64,000 nt of DNA from Rhyzopertha dominica (taxonomy: Eukaryota; Arthropoda; Insecta; Coleoptera; Bostrichidae): positions 7,316,001 through 7,380,000 of the forward strand of contig QCXZ01000053.1 of NCBI GenBank assembly GCA_025024175.1, read 5' to 3'. Under the pieces are notes generated by a model. The model worked only from the letters and a program-made list of their open reading frames with translations. It ran no database searches and was not told the DNA's origin. Shown one piece after another: positions 46,701 to 60,000 of this stretch. Made by a program: the position numbers and the translations under genes. How positions within the stretch are numbered: the stretch's first letter is position 1; every line of letters begins with the position of its first letter.

Positions 46701-49700
46701 TGACAAAACTGATATTGAACAAGTGTCACAACAAATAAATAAACTTTTAATATGTCAAAGAAGTTCACTGTCAGTCAACACACACTATATCATTTTATCA
46801 CACAAATTCGATGTTAACAAAACGAGCTTTATGAAAATTTTTTTTTTATACATTTTTTCTATTCTGTGTAATTTCATCTTCTACACAAGAAAATGTGATA
46901 GTTCAATAAACATAACAAATTTAGCGAAATTTAAGCTGTCATGCTTAAGCTGGCTAAGTGTCAATTTTGACAAGATCCATGACAGTTACGACGGTTACGA
47001 GTTGGGGTTTGTTTAATGTTCGCTCAGACTTTTTTAATGATACCAACACTAGAAAATAAAAAATTCCGTTTCGAAATGGCTTCATTAAGAACGAAAAATA
47101 GAAAAATTAAGTTTATATTGAATTTTTATGTTATTCATTGATATATCGACAGGATAAACTGGTATAACCAAGACCGATATTTTGAAAATTTTGCCGCTAT
47201 GGCCGATACCAATAATCCGTATCAGTCGATCTCTACAGAGAAATACAGGGGTTTTTGTATAAATTGTGATCAAGCTTATAACACAAGTTGTGCAGAGAGA
47301 AATAGATTAGAAATCAGTGATAACACAAAAACAGAATGCTGCAAGAAGCAAAAAAAAACTCAAAAACTTTTGCCATTTTTAGTAGAGTAAAAATATGGAA
47401 AATCATCAAAAGTTTTTGTATGAACATTATTAAACAGAGTCCAATATTTTTGCAAACGATATATATCCATTCTCTTCATAATACAATACAGTTAATTATA
47501 AAGTTTTTAGTAATAGCATTTTCATATTTGCAACCAACTTAAAAACTTTTGCAATTATTCCAAAACGAATGTTCAAACAAATTAAAATTATTAAAAAGCT
47601 GTATTTTCCATTTGACGAAAAAAGGTTGCAAATGAAGCAGTTGTGAAAAACAGTATATTAATTGCAATTTTGCAAAAATTTGGAATATTCATTGCAAAGT
47701 TAGGAAAAAACCTACTTTTTTTCTGTAAAATAAACATATCTGTTACAATTACATGACTGCAATTTTAATCCAATGTGTAAAATTCTAATTCTTTGAACAG
47801 ATTTGTAATCTTTTAGCTTGAATATTGTAAATATTCATAAGACAATTTTGACAATGNTCCTTTTGAGAAAACAGGTTGTAAAGTCAAAGTATTGTTGAAA
47901 CGTTCTATAACTTTTACTCAAGTTAAAAAAAAATCCTTAAATTGTGTCTAAATCTACTGGCCTGCAATTGCAATATTTACCTTTCTGAATGTGACAATAC
48001 TTATATGTTCTGGATAGTGATTTGCTACGACAGTTTGTGATTATCTTGTTATTTAGAATATTTTTTCCGTGCTGCATCAAGAAACAATTATTATAAAATT
48101 CTTAAAAGCAATCGTACATATGTTATGTTTTCAAATAAAATTCAACAGTTGGCTGTAATTTAAAAAAAAATACTTACTCCATTAATTGTTTCACGAAGAC
48201 ATACTGGGTGTGTTCGGTATTTGGAGCACAATAAACAGGAGCTCCTTTCTGGATGTTGTTAGCCTGAATCATATCCGGATTATTGAACCTAACAACGTAC
48301 AAAGGCGATGCAACAGGCCCTATCACATCAAAGATTTGTCCGAGTGCCTTTTTGCCCCTGTCCAAGAACAAAAGTGTGTCGATGTCATAAGCTGGCATCC
48401 CGGGCAGGGAATTAACTAACACTGCAAAGAATCAGCATTATTGGATCGAACAAACCTCGTCTGAAAGGAACCAACCAAGTTCGTTTATCGTATCACCAAC
48501 GTTGCCCATGTAAACACAGTCTTTTTCATCAATTTTCATATTGGAATAGTCAGGAACCGGTGGCAGCTCCACAATAGAAATATCACCTAGAGGATGGGGG
48601 GACTGTTTCACCTCCTTCTGTTTAGCTCCGGTGGAATGTTGAGGAGCGTCGCTGAAACAAAAATCAACTGTGTCATTACCCATAAGCAAGGGACGAATTT
48701 CATGAGGGTTTTTTAAAAACCACCACAAAGAAAACAAACGAAAACGGTTTATTTGTCAAAGCAGTTAATCAAAGCAGCATCTCAATGACAATAACAACAA
48801 ACGTAAACATTATCACCCATGCTGAGACAGCGACTAAAATTCTGCTGTGTCCAAGTTGCGTGAAAACACTGGTCTTCAAATGCGCTTTTCTATAATAAAT
48901 GTACAGATCAACTATTAGGGTAATGAATAAGGTAACAAAGCAGATCGAAACCAATAATTATTATTTACAAAGTTAAGGAAACACAAACGATAGAGAGTGA
49001 TAGTGAACTATGAATACAGATTTATGCAGTCTCTACTATTCACGAGTCACTATGCCTAGAAAAAAATGGTCACAATATATTAAACACTTCTTTCTACTCC
49101 CATTAAGAAATGCCCATTATATACGAGGGGTGGTCCAAAATTCTGCAAATGACGGAGAACAGATTTGAATATACCTACCTACTTTTTTAATACCAGACTT
49201 ATCAAGGACTCTTTTAATTGTACTTTAAGAAAAATTTAGTTAAAGTAAAATCCACTTTATTATTTTAATTGTAGGAACTTTTACAGATAGTTTGACATAG
49301 TCAAAAATATAGAAAAAAGCAAACGACCACAAACCAAATAGCAACCCATGCCAGCAACACAAACATAATATTAATTTAGATCAAATAAATAATTTAGAAA
49401 AGGACAATTNAAATTACAAAAATCGTTTAGAATAGTAATTNTGTTCGCTAATAATTGTACAACTTTCTAATGTTTCCAAATAATTTAATTTTGATGATTT
49501 ACTGCACAAATGTAATAAATTTAAATTGTCTAGTGTGGCAGTGTGTTTATTTAACGAGAAATGGTTAGCTAATGAAAAATTTGTTGTTACAGTATCTGTA
49601 TTTTTACACTTTCCGTCCGACACAAAACACCGACATGATGGTACCAAACAATAACATTAGGTAAGAAAACACTATTTTTGAATATTTTTTTTTCTAAATT

Positions 49701-52112
49701 ATTCAAGGAAAGTTCTGCTGAAAATGGACTAACGGAAGAACCCATAGCTAAACCTGACTTTTGTATAAAATATTTGTTACTGAAATAGAAAAAAATTTTG
49801 TTAATGTCACCAAATTATTTAGAAATTTTAGAGATATACAAGGTTTCTATAAATAATTCATGCATCCAGGGTGCTTATGGAAATTATCGATTAAATCCCT
49901 TCCCATTTTGTCAAGATTGCTTATTTAGATTTTAAGATTCATTTTATTAATTTGATGTAATAATGTTTTCATACTTTTAGATTGATGATGGCTTATTAGC
50001 AGAACGTGTTTTACCTAATAATAAAATATGGTGGATTAAACTTGGCAAGGCTTATTTCCAAAAATTTATAAATCCAGCTTTAATCAATTGTTCTACCATA
50101 ACTGGTATAACTGGTGTCCTCGAAATACACTGTCAATGTCTGATCTAAAACCTTTTTTCGAATAAAAATTTTTACAAAAACGCTTGGATTTTGGTATACA
50201 GTGTGTTGAAATTAAATTTTAAATAATGATATCTTAAGACTATTCCTGAACTATAAAACATATCAATTTCAAATTTGGTGGGAATCATAACAGAATAAGT
50301 TAAAATAAAAAAAAAAGTAATTAGGGGTTTCTAAAGCACCAGTGGCGTGCGCTGGGGTAATGGACAGCCCCCTTTTTTAATAGAACTTTTAGGTCTGTGG
50401 ATCTTTAGACAAATTCTAAATAAAACATGTCTCTTTGAAATTTGCCTTAAACGACTCATTCGTCCCTAAAAATTGATTTTTGAGTAAAAAACACTACTCC
50501 GCCATTATTTTGTGAAGTCACAAAAATGTTATTGAAACTGACAATGTTTGTGATAGTGTGATAGTGATAGAAAATGCAATTTTAAAACTTTTCAAATAAA
50601 AAATTTCCGAAAACGCTTTGTTTTTGATTTACAGGGTGTTTAAAAATCATATTTTTAAATTCAATTTCAACACCCGGTATATCAAAAACAAAGCGTTTAC
50701 TAACATTTTTTGATAAAAAATGTCTTTAGAATTGCATTTTCTATCACTTTTCAAGCGTTGTCAGTTTCAATAACATTTTAGGGATTTCACAAAATAATAA
50801 CGGTGTTGTTTTTCAATCAAAAAGTCAATTCTTTGGGACGAATGAGTCGTTTACTAACATTTTTTGATAAAAAATGTCTTTAGAATTGCATTTTCTATCA
50901 CTTTTCAAGCGTTGTCAGTTTCAATAACATTTTAGGGATTTCACAAAATAATGACGGTGTTGTTTTTCAATCAAAAAGTCAATTCTTTGGGACGAATGAG
51001 TCGTTTTACGAAAAACTTCAAAGAGACATGTTTTATTTAAAATTGATTAGATATTACAAAACTGTATTAGTTGTGTCTAAAAATCCATAGACCTAAAAGT
51101 TCTATTAAAAAGGGATGTGTACATTACCCCAGCGCACTAGTGCTTTAGAAACCTGCTGATTACTCTTTTTTATTGCAACTTATGATGTTATGATTCCCAT
51201 CAATTGAGATATTTCAACACCCTGTATATCAAAAACAAAGCGTTTTCGGAGATTTTTTTATTAAAAAAAGGTTTTTAAAATCTCATTTTCTATCACCTGT
51301 CAGACGTTGCCGATGTATTTCGAGGACACCCTGTATATGGCGAATACTAAAATAAGTAGAAAATGAATTTAGGAGTAGAAAAAAGCATATTAGCTACTGT
51401 TTTTGTGATTAAGACAGTAATTCACTTGAAGAAATACTTTGTTTGCCAATGGCTAAAAGCACATTTCACTCTCATGAATACTGACTTTTACGTCTTACAA
51501 CCAACATCTATCTAAATGTTTTTACAATGAACGTTAGCGTCGATCATACATTTATATTTACCTTTGCTCTTCATCGGAAGACGAAGAATCAATGGCAGAA
51601 AGTTCCTCAGTTTCGCTTTCAGAATCTGAAGACGAGGCACTTTCGACTGTATAAATTGTGTTATCAAGAGCGCTCAGTTTGTCATCATCACCTTCCTCAT
51701 CTTCTTCAGTTGAACTATCCGTGTTGTAAACGAGCAAGTTACACAGTGAGGCTGACGATTTGTTCTTAATTATGACCTGCCCAGTCCTGTTGTTCCTTTC
51801 GATCATGTTCTCGACATCGCTAGATTTTACGGTAAGCGTCTGCAGGTCCTTCTCCAAATCTCGTACTGTTCTACCAAGTCTCTCGAGTAACTCTTCCCGT
51901 TCAATATCAGTAAGTGTCTTTTGTGCAGGTAAGGGTGTCGTGATGTTATCTTTCTTCGGGTCTGGACTCTGACCATCCGAAACAGCTGCTGATTTATCAG
52001 AATCGCAGTTTTCGTAAGTACCTAGTACGTTTTCTAGCGGCGCTTCGTGCTTTTCCTCGGTTAAATCACAGTTGCTGGCTTCTGGAATGGGGTTTTCCAC
52101 TGGCTGTGCCAT
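43781..52112 (-). CDS. NAF1: H/ACA ribonucleoprotein complex non-core subunit NAF1
   Basis: Four exons on the minus strand: 51562-52112, 48476-48651, 48178-48421 and 43781-44180. They join in frame to 456 residues with GT-AG introns (phases 2, 1, 2). ATG at 52112 sits in an AAGATGG context. Exon 1 is acidic and serine-rich (STEEDEEGDDD, SSSDSESETEE). The Gar1-like NAF1 core spans about residues 211-332: ELPPVPDYSN, NELVLVNSLPG, TLLFLDRGKKALGQIFDVIG and PLYVVRFNN, ending in the family signature GSDASW. The tail is proline-rich. NAF1 binds dyskerin and escorts nascent H/ACA snoRNPs, scaRNPs and, where present, telomerase RNP, until Gar1 replaces it in the nucleus. Intron 2 is only 54 bp; introns 1 and 3 are full of transposons. 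The divergent neighbour is a zinc-finger gene. Confidence 0.93.
44341..45206. mobile_element. Non-autonomous hAT element 3 (866 bp) in NAF1 intron 3
   Basis: Terminal inverted repeats TAGGGTAGCCAAC and, reversed, TAGGGTTGCCAAC match at 12 of 13 positions. A perfect 8-bp target duplication, ATGTACAT, flanks it (44333-44340 and 45207-45214). Subterminal GTCCTGAATT repeats recur near both ends. Its ends closely resemble element 1 at 28112 (TAAGGTGACCAACCGTCC), so they share a transposase source. It carries a younger ribozyme repeat at 44715-44910. Confidence 0.9.
44715..44910 (+). mobile_element. Retrozyme-like repeat with broken hammerhead, 14-bp target duplication
   Basis: A 196-bp repeat shared with 60479-60890 is flanked by identical 14-bp direct repeats TTAAATATTAAATA (44701-44714 and 44911-44924). 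That duplication length points to reverse transcription into the target and not to a DNA transposon. Positions 44833-44892 hold both strands of a long hammerhead helix I (GCTGTCTACAC with GTGTAGACAGC), the helix III palindrome ATAGATCTAT and the expected cleavage C at 44867. A 26-nt deletion relative to the other copy removed the CTGATGAG core, so it cannot cleave. Confidence 0.7.
45620..46641 (-). pseudogene. Mariner DD34D transposase, full length but disabled
   Basis: Minus strand, from ATG at 46641 to a terminal TAA at 45620, about 340 codons as usual for mariner. N-terminal paired helix-turn-helix: LSPKEIHEDMVGVLGE and MTIRQIAEITDFSYGTIEKI. Catalytic blocks: FVTVDETWVHH, LFHQDNAPVHKS and YSPDLAPSDYFLF, with 34 residues between the last two aspartates. 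Lesions are a stop at codon 3, a TGA after KGAG, a frameshift near 46130 and a TGA after EFFS. The intact protein would move its element between TA sites. It lies in NAF1 intron 3, same strand as the gene. Terminal repeats were not identified. Confidence 0.85.
46642..48177. other. Rest of NAF1 intron 3, no further element recognised
   Basis: AT-rich intronic sequence without recognised coding or repeat ends. The NAF1 exon 3 donor GGA|GTAAGT lies at its right edge (GT at 48177-48176, minus strand). Confidence 0.5.
49395..49830 (-). mobile_element. Penelope-like fragment (reverse transcriptase joined to endonuclease tail) in NAF1 intron 1
   Basis: Minus-strand reading gives YFIQKSGLAMGSSVSPF and FLPNVIVWYHHVGVL (a decayed catalytic YxDD region) at about 49795-49625. 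The endonuclease C terminus TLDNLNLLHLCSKSSKLNYL and ETLES follows at 49540-49460. The GIY-YIG core between is deleted. A related fragment is at 55990-56700. Confidence 0.7.
49839..49896 (+). repeat. CAGGGTTTC-end MITE, copy D (58-bp stub)
   Basis: CAAGGTTTCTATAAATAATT and CATGCATCCAGGGTGCTTAT match the left end of the complete copy at 3587, and similarity is lost after about 58 bp. Confidence 0.7.
50110..51333. mobile_element. 1.2-kb foldback element in NAF1 intron 1
   Basis: Nearly the whole element is one imperfect inverted repeat centred near 50650. Outer ends are TGGTGTCCTCGAAATACAC (50112) and, reversed, CAGGGTGTCCTCGAAATAC ending at 51333 next to TA. Inner matches include GCTGGGGTAATG, AATAGAACTTTTAGGTCT, ACATGTCTCTTTGAA and CGACTCATTCGTCCC. 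No coding sequence. TA flank and CAGGGTGT end suggest Tc1/mariner-driven movement. The right arm alone has a 154-bp tandem duplication. Confidence 0.8.
50695..51002. repeat. 154-bp tandem duplication in one arm of the foldback
   Basis: Two units, 50695-50848 and 50849-51002, differ at only one or two positions (AATAATAACGG against AATAATGACGG). Each starts GTTTACTAACATTTTTTGAT. The opposite arm has a single, more diverged copy, so the duplication followed the formation of the hairpin. Confidence 0.85.
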
Positions 52113-54095
52113 CTTCCTACTAGCAGATATTTAGCCGCTGACGAAAGTTGACACCAGTGTAAATCGTCTCTAAACGAGCGACGATGCGTTAAATACTATA
52201 TTGCTTTGGTGGGTTAATCTTAAAACTACAGAATTATGCTTGAATTTACGTTGTTACTGTACCACATGCTCCGCTGGTTAACGTTCAGCCATTTTTAAAA
52301 AAACGCTGCAAATCGCCGCAGGCTTCACTGTGTCGGTCAGTCCGATTTACACGATACCATAGCAGTGTAGCCAACTTTGAAATGCGCGGGCATTTATTTC
52401 ATGGTGTTGAATAAACTATTGTAGGTACATCATTATTATCACATTGTTATTTGAATTGAATAGAATTTAATATAAAAATTTAGGATAAATATAAATTTTG
52501 ACTGTTGACTGCCATTTATAAATTTGTATTGATATTGGGTTATTGTATTCTTTTGACTTTCCTCATACCTATTAGTTGCTGTAATAAAGAAACTAATTAA
52601 TTTGCTTATTATATTATGCAGACTTTTATTATTTGAGTGCTGGACTAGGTAATCCAAAATGTTGAAAGCACTGGTGGTTGCAATAAAAACAACAACCTAG
52701 GTACCTATCATGAAAACAATTACTTTTAGAGTACATACATACTTAAACACGTTTTATCTAACTAACGCCATTATTTACAAAAGTCCTGAATTTCTCAATT
52801 TAAAGGGCTGGGAGCTAAAAGGTAACAAGTAACGTAATCGGCAACCGCCTTAAATAAATGGCGCCAACGTGCAAGGTTACATAACCTGTGAGGCTGTAAC
52901 CACAGATAAAGGACTCATAGATGTATAAACATGCAAGCATGCCAGTTGCCAGTTATTCTTGATAATAATTGAGCCAGAACACTGAAACTGTATATTATTA
53001 TTTATTTTAGGATTTGTGATTAGAAAATTACGATATGCCCTATTTTCGAACTAGAAGGAAGGAATGGGAAAGACATGTTTACACTCCTAAAGTTACCATA
53101 ACATTACACCAGATAATTATGTCGGGAAATTTTAATATTAATCAGACTAACAAAACAATGCTATTCTTAAGTTTTTTCTATTTCTTTACACATTCTCTTA
53201 CGCCCACATCAATTTGATGAGGTTAATTTCGCAATAATATTGAGGTAATCCCAAGACCAGTTTCAGTACTCTTTTCTTTGTGGGTGTACCTAGATTTCAT
53301 TAACTAGATTCATCTAAATAATAAATAGGTGAAGTTCCACGTCTAAACTTTTTTTTTAAGTAATCTTGTTTCCATCTTACAATATCACACCCCAATAAAA
53401 CATCTTAATGTCCTTGTTTCAAATATCTGCAAAGACGATAGTTTATATATTAAAACTGACTAATGTTGGCACTGTTTCCCATACCTACTACAATGCTGAA
53501 CGGATTTCACGTGCTTATTCCAGATGAATTTTTAATTCCGCTACAATTTTTTCCACAGCGGTAATTTCAATTAAAAAAGAAGCTGCACATTATTCTTATT
53601 CTTTATTGCTTAGTCAATATATGCAATAATTCGAAATTGCCCCCTCTGTGTTTAGAAGTAGACTGCTGGAGTAGGTTTATATATTGCAGACACACAAATA
53701 AATGTGGTAATTTTATACTTATGGCGATAAACTGAATGGTGGTATTTGTAATTTTGTAACTTGAAATGAAAATAAAACCTAACGTTTAACCAGTAAAAAG
53801 GAAATTGTGTCAGATTATGCTATGTATTAGTGTTCTCTCTGGTTGTGGCCAATAAGCGCAACTGCACCATGTTGACGTTGCAGCTGTACGCGTCGCCATT
53901 TCGACCGAACTTCTCGTGTGAGATTTAATGTTTGGTATGAAGTTATTTAAGTATTGAATCGGCTTAGTGTCTAAAGATATTAGGAACGGTTAGTTGTAAA
54001 CAAAAAAGTGTTTGTTACTAGTTAACTAAAGGCGGCTTAAGTTGAGAATGCAAATTTGAAAGTCAGCTTTGACCTTAATCAGTGTGCCTGTGAAC
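52113..54095. promoter_or_regulatory. Intergenic space between divergent NAF1 and zinc-finger genes
   Basis: The two start codons face away from each other about 2 kb apart. The first 270 bp upstream of NAF1 is relatively CpG-rich (GAGCGACGATGCG, AAATCGCCGCAGG), and the last 200 bp before the zinc-finger ATG also contains CpG-bearing sequence (GTACGCGTCGCCATTTCGACC near 53887). Both are plausible TATA-less promoters. The middle is AT-rich with no recognised gene. Confidence 0.4.
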
Positions 54096-57000
54096 ATGGG
54101 GTCGTTATTAATGGAGTGTCCCCTTTGTTGTAACGAGAAATTCACTTCTCGTCATGGTTTAAAATCGCACTTGCTCGAAATGGTTGAAAAATTAGCTTGC
54201 CCGACGTGTAATGAGCAGTTCAATGATATCCAGGATCTGATTGAGCACTTGGATCAAGAGTGCCAAGATACTGCATCAAGCAGTAGTGAACAAGCAAGTT
54301 TTCCAGCTAGTACAGATGTAACTGTTGTTAAGGAAGAAGAAGTAGATATTGAGAATTTACTAAATAAAAGCATATTGGCGAAAGCACTTCTTTTAAAAAA
54401 TAAATCTGGACGAACGGAAGGTTCGATGAAAGTTGTGGAAACGGTGGTGGAATCGGGTGCTGCACAACTACAGTTGCAAATAACTGATCCTCCACAACAA
54501 AAGAGTGGCGAGGAAGATGTATACTATTGCTCCACCTGTACCATTAATTTTACTTCGATAGAGAAGCATTTAGAGAAATTTCATCAAGGCGATGAGGTTT
54601 TTATAGAGGTAGGTGAAAGTAAAATAGAGTAATCTTGGTCAGATATGCTACCTTAGCCTTTGGCTACTGGTTTGGCACATTGTTCTTTTTGGCTACTTCT
54701 AACCAACATTTGGTCTTCGGTCAAATAGTACCTAAATCAGTAAGCAGCAGCAACAAGTCATGCAGAACAACTAAAGGCTGATTAGCTTTTATAGCATAAT
54801 ATTACTTAGTTATGTGTTGTCACTTAAGTAGTTTAGAACACAAACATAATGAGCAGTGTTCTAAAGACACAAAATGTTACAATATTATTTATTAAATGTG
54901 AAATGCCAGTACTATTTTGTCTATTTTGCTGTCTATCTAGTTCTTCAGAATAAAATTAATTAGTTCATTTTAAGCTGTGCAAGGGACTTGTATGATATTG
55001 ACTAAAACACAGGCCGCAATTGAACCGAACAACCGCTAGCGAACTATAATAGTATAGAATGATAGGTGCAGTACACTTTGTTCGTTCGTTTGCTTACTTC
55101 CCACTATTCATTCTCACCTCTAGTTAGAAACAAAATGGCTGCCAATTGAGGTATTTTGTAAGATATAGTGGCTTTATATACACTTAATTTGGGACGCCAC
55201 CTATCGGCAATAAATAAAAGCTACCGCATTGATTGTTCGGTATCCTTAGTGTAGTTATCTGTACATTTGGCATAGTCATTATGTGATGATGGTCCAACAG
55301 AATAAAGATGTAGTTAACAAAAACAGTTTAATAATGTTTTGTGTGTGTGTGTGTGTGTTGTATTTCAACACAAAATAGGTAATAGTTATTTGCGATTTAA
55401 AAGTTTTTCAATCTCATTTAATGATAATTTGCCATCGTCTATCGTAATAATAGATTTACTATATGAACATTACATCAAAAAAGTTTCTATCAATTAATTT
55501 ATATTGTGAAAATTGCACTGTAATGTAAATTGGGATATCACTTTTAATAGTAAAAATCTTTGTATTGTTGTGTCAGTATCTAGTAGAATTAACTGATCTA
55601 ACTATTGCAAAAAAAATTTAATTAATCTGCATTATAAAAATAAATTTTGATGTTAAGCACTTTGTATTACCACATCACTGTAGTAAAGTATGAAAAAATA
55701 ATAACAAATGCAAATTATTGTGAATATTATCTCTTTAAGGATATTACCAGAGATCTTTAAGGCTAGGGGATAACCCGCGATATTCTTGTCTATTAAATTA
55801 TACCCTTTTTCCTGAAAAGGAGTAGCTGCACTACACACATAGTACAGATAGCGATATTTTTTTAATGGCCAAGCTTTCTACACTTTAATGTCATCTTCTG
55901 GGCAACTACAAAACATCCAGTTTACATGTTAAAAGGTTACAAAATTTCAATTTATATACCTGTATTTCAAATGATTTGACTGATCTAAATAATTTTCTTA
56001 CTTTTATAAATCCATTACATGCTTCTATAAAATTACAGTGATGAAACAGATTAATAATCAGATTTCCTTGTTAGATTTAATAATTTTACATAACAATCTT
56101 CGTCTTTCCTTTCTTTCGAACTTTTTTAGAAAATCCACTTGCACAGACAATGTTATTTGGTATTTTTTTTACACCCTTATTCACACAAAATGGCCCTTTT
56201 TTATTCAGTTTAACCGACTTTTTTAAAATAACAATTTTCCGAATTGTTTAATTTTTGTTCTGTACCAGTTATTTTGATGAAAAAGTTAAGGTTTAGTTTC
56301 CTCTTAAGTTTGGTGGTCAAGTCTCAGTAAGTGTATTTAAATTATTTTCTTCTTATTGAAAAATATTGCTTTTTCTACACCGTAGGCTGCGTGTTTTCCT
56401 GTTTTGTCCGTAATAAATTTCAGTTTCAAATAATTCAGGGGTTTATAGTTTTTCAAGCAGTGACTGCAATTCATTTTATGTTGGACAAACGGAAGGATAC
56501 AGATATTGTAACTACAAATTCTTCATTAGATAACGATTTATTGTTAAAAATAAACACATGCCACACCAGACAATTTAGATTTGTTACATTTGTGCATTAA
56601 ATAATTAAAATTAAATTATTTTGAAATTTTCAAAATTTATTAAATTATTAATGAACAAAATTTTACTATTCTAAACAATTATTGTTGGTAATTTCAATTG
56701 TCCTGTTCAAAACTATTTATTTGATGTAAATTAATATTACGTTTGTGTAGCTACCATGTAGGTTGCTTTTTGATTTGTGGTCAAGTTTGCTTGTTTCTAT
56801 ATTTTTAACTTTGTCAGACTATTTGAAAAAGTTTTTTTCTTAGATTAATTATAAAAATTAGTTTACCTTGGAAAAATGTTAACATAAGAATGTGAGTAAG
56901 CTACGAAATCAAGACCAAAATTGTATACAGTTGATTTTTACTAATTTACCCTGTATAATGCTGCTGTGAGTAATAAATCTTCTTTTGTTATTTTCAAGCA

Positions 57001-60000
57001 CCATTTATGTATAAATTAATGTTATCTTTTTGGTATTAGTATTAGATGTTAATCTATTGTTTTTGATGTGTGATTCTTATATGTGTATGATACTTTTAAA
57101 TTAATATTGTAGGATACCGAAGATGTACAGAATTCAAGCGAGCTTTTGCCACGACCTGAAGAAGTCACAGAAGATGGCACAGTAACTGTTTATCCAGAGC
57201 AAGAAGACTCAGTACCCAGCCAAATCGACAGCGATTCACAAGAGGACGATGCCGATGAAGAAGGAGTGGTCATCAAAGATTTCCCCCAAATACTAAATAC
57301 CGTACAGCAGCAAGAAATCTTCGATAAGGATGGACGTCTGTACACTCGCAAAGTAGTGAAATCGAAAAATTCTGGGACGACGAAGGAGATAACCCATACC
57401 TCCGCCCATCAAGGAAGGTACGAAATCGTCAACGGCAAGGCACAGAAGATATCCGAAAGAGCGAACCGACCGGCAGCGAAAGACTGCTGGAGGTTTACAA
57501 GTGCAAACAGTGCGACAGGCAGTTCACCAAACTGGACCAGTACTACAAGCACAAGTGCGGCAGCAAAACGAAAGAATTTCGAGTTCAAGTGCTCGAAATG
57601 TCAGATCACTTTCGCCACCGCGCGGATGCTGTGCCTGCACATGCGCAAGCACAAGAACGAATCGGCCGAGGAGGGCTTTGCTAAGCACGGCAGCCCGTTC
57701 GTATGCGAAACGTGCAACACGGACTTCCCGTCTTTACAAGTCGCTGCGTCTGCACAAGCGAATGCACGATCCGTGAAGACGAGGGCCATAGAGGCTCCCG
57801 TTTCTTACGGAATCACCGGAGGCGCTGAGAGTAAGGAAGAACGGGAGGTTTTCATGTGTCAGATTTGCAACAAGGCGTACGACAAACAGTATGAGGAGGC
57901 GCACATGAATTTCCATGAGAATGGGAATAATTTCGACTGTAATGTATGCAACAGGTAAGAAATTTACATTCATAGTTGGATAATAATTTGTAATGGATAT
58001 AAAAGATAGTTATTGGGATAGCATGTTATAAAAAAGTAATTGCCGCCTTTTTGATTGCTAGCCACATCTGATATCACTACAACACCAAGGCCCTATTCAT
58101 ATTCGGGATCAAAGCAGCATATCCTCCCCAGGTTCGTATTTTCTTTGTTTTTTTTTTTAGGTACGACCTTAAGTTATATGTCAAATTGTAAGTCTTTTTG
58201 AACTCGTTAAAAATAGCATAGTGAGGATCCAAAATTTTTTTTGCAGATTGTGACATTTCACAAATAAAGTTAATTTTTGTAAATATTTTTTAACCTTACC
58301 CCGTATAATAAATATTGCTTCATAGTTGGATGCCGACTTTTGTCTTTTTCAATTTGTGTCATTACCATGTATGCGTAATTTTTACTCCTTCTTAGTGGAA
58401 ACAAGAAAACTAGTCACCGCCATGTTCTGTTATAGGGCTGTTCACAATTTTTTAAGTGTTAGTTAGTAGCTTATTATGGTACAAATTTTGCCTACATACC
58501 CATCGCCTGCACACAAAACCCCAAAATTTTGAGTAACTTTTAAATAAATCAAGTACAAGTTCGTTCTAAAGAGAGAGAGGGCTAGAAAACGAAACCCTGT
58601 GATGAGGCTAGTTTGGTTTTCTACATCGTGCACTTTTTGGACAAGTCACTATGCTATTTTTAAAGAGTTCAAAAGACCTACAATTTGACAGTATAACTTA
58701 AGGTTGTACCTAAAAAAAAACAAGAAAATACGAGCCTGGGGAGTTTAGGTAGCGGACCCTGTATATGTCAAAGTTAAGGTACATGGTAGGTTTGTTGAAC
58801 ATGGCACATCTGCACCTGAATCGCTTGTCCTGTTGACCTCGAATTTAAATTGGTGATGTAGTGGCATCACATTTGACTAGCATCAGGTCCTGGGTTGATT
58901 CCTGGTCGAAGATTCATATTGGCCTGTTATCTCAATAGATTTGTACAAAAAATACAATTGTAGCAAGTCACAAAAAAGAGTAACAAACAACATGTAAATC
59001 AGAAGTACAACATACAATTATGGTATAATGCATAAAATATTTAAGCGAAAAAATTTGTAGTGGAGATTACCATATTAAAATATTCTGTTTTGAATAAAAC
59101 ACAAGCATAGTCAGAAATTTTTTGGAACCATTTTTAAATTTATTTTCACTACAAATTTTTATGGAAATAGGGTATTTCAGCAGTTTTTTTTATTATACAT
59201 TCCGAGCTATCTAATTGAAATAAGATTGACATGTTTTATTATTTCTCTCAATATTGCTTATAACTTGACATATTAATTAACAAAATTTAAAGAATTCAGT
59301 TATGATATCATAAGTGAACAATCTGATTATACCGTGTTAAAAAGAGGGATAAACAATAATCGGAGTAGTAGTAGCAACATCACATACAGCTGATCACTGA
59401 CAGTACAGTGACAGCTGAGCTGAATCATGTGTAAACCGTGTATTTCATGTGTTATGTTTGTTTTCTTTTGTTTACTGTTTGTTGTTCTTATGTNNNNNNN
59501 NNNNNNNNNNNNNNNNNNNNNNNNNNNNNNNNNNNNNNNNNNNNNNNNNNNNNNNNNNNNNNNNNNNNNNNNNNNNNNNNNNNNNNNNNNNNNATGCAGG
59601 AACACATACTGAACCAGTGTCAGAAGCGGCGCTACGAATGCCAGTACTGCGGCAGACGCTTCGCCAGACCTCACGAAAAAGTGAAACACGAACGCATCCA
59701 CACTGGGGAGAAACCCCACGTGTGCCAAATCTGCGGGAAGGCGTTCCGCGTCAGTTATTGCCTCACCCTCCACATGCGCACGCATTCTGGCACACGTCCT
59801 TACCAATGCCCGCACTGCAACAAGCGATTTAAGGCGCACAGCGTATACAATCACCATTTGCTGACGCATTCGGACGTTCGAGCCTACAAATGTCCGTACT
59901 GCCCGAAGGCCTTCAAGACCGGGGTCCAGCTGGCCGGACACAAGAACAGCCACATCAAGCCGTTCACCTGCAACCAGTGCAACCGGCCGTTTGCCTCTTT

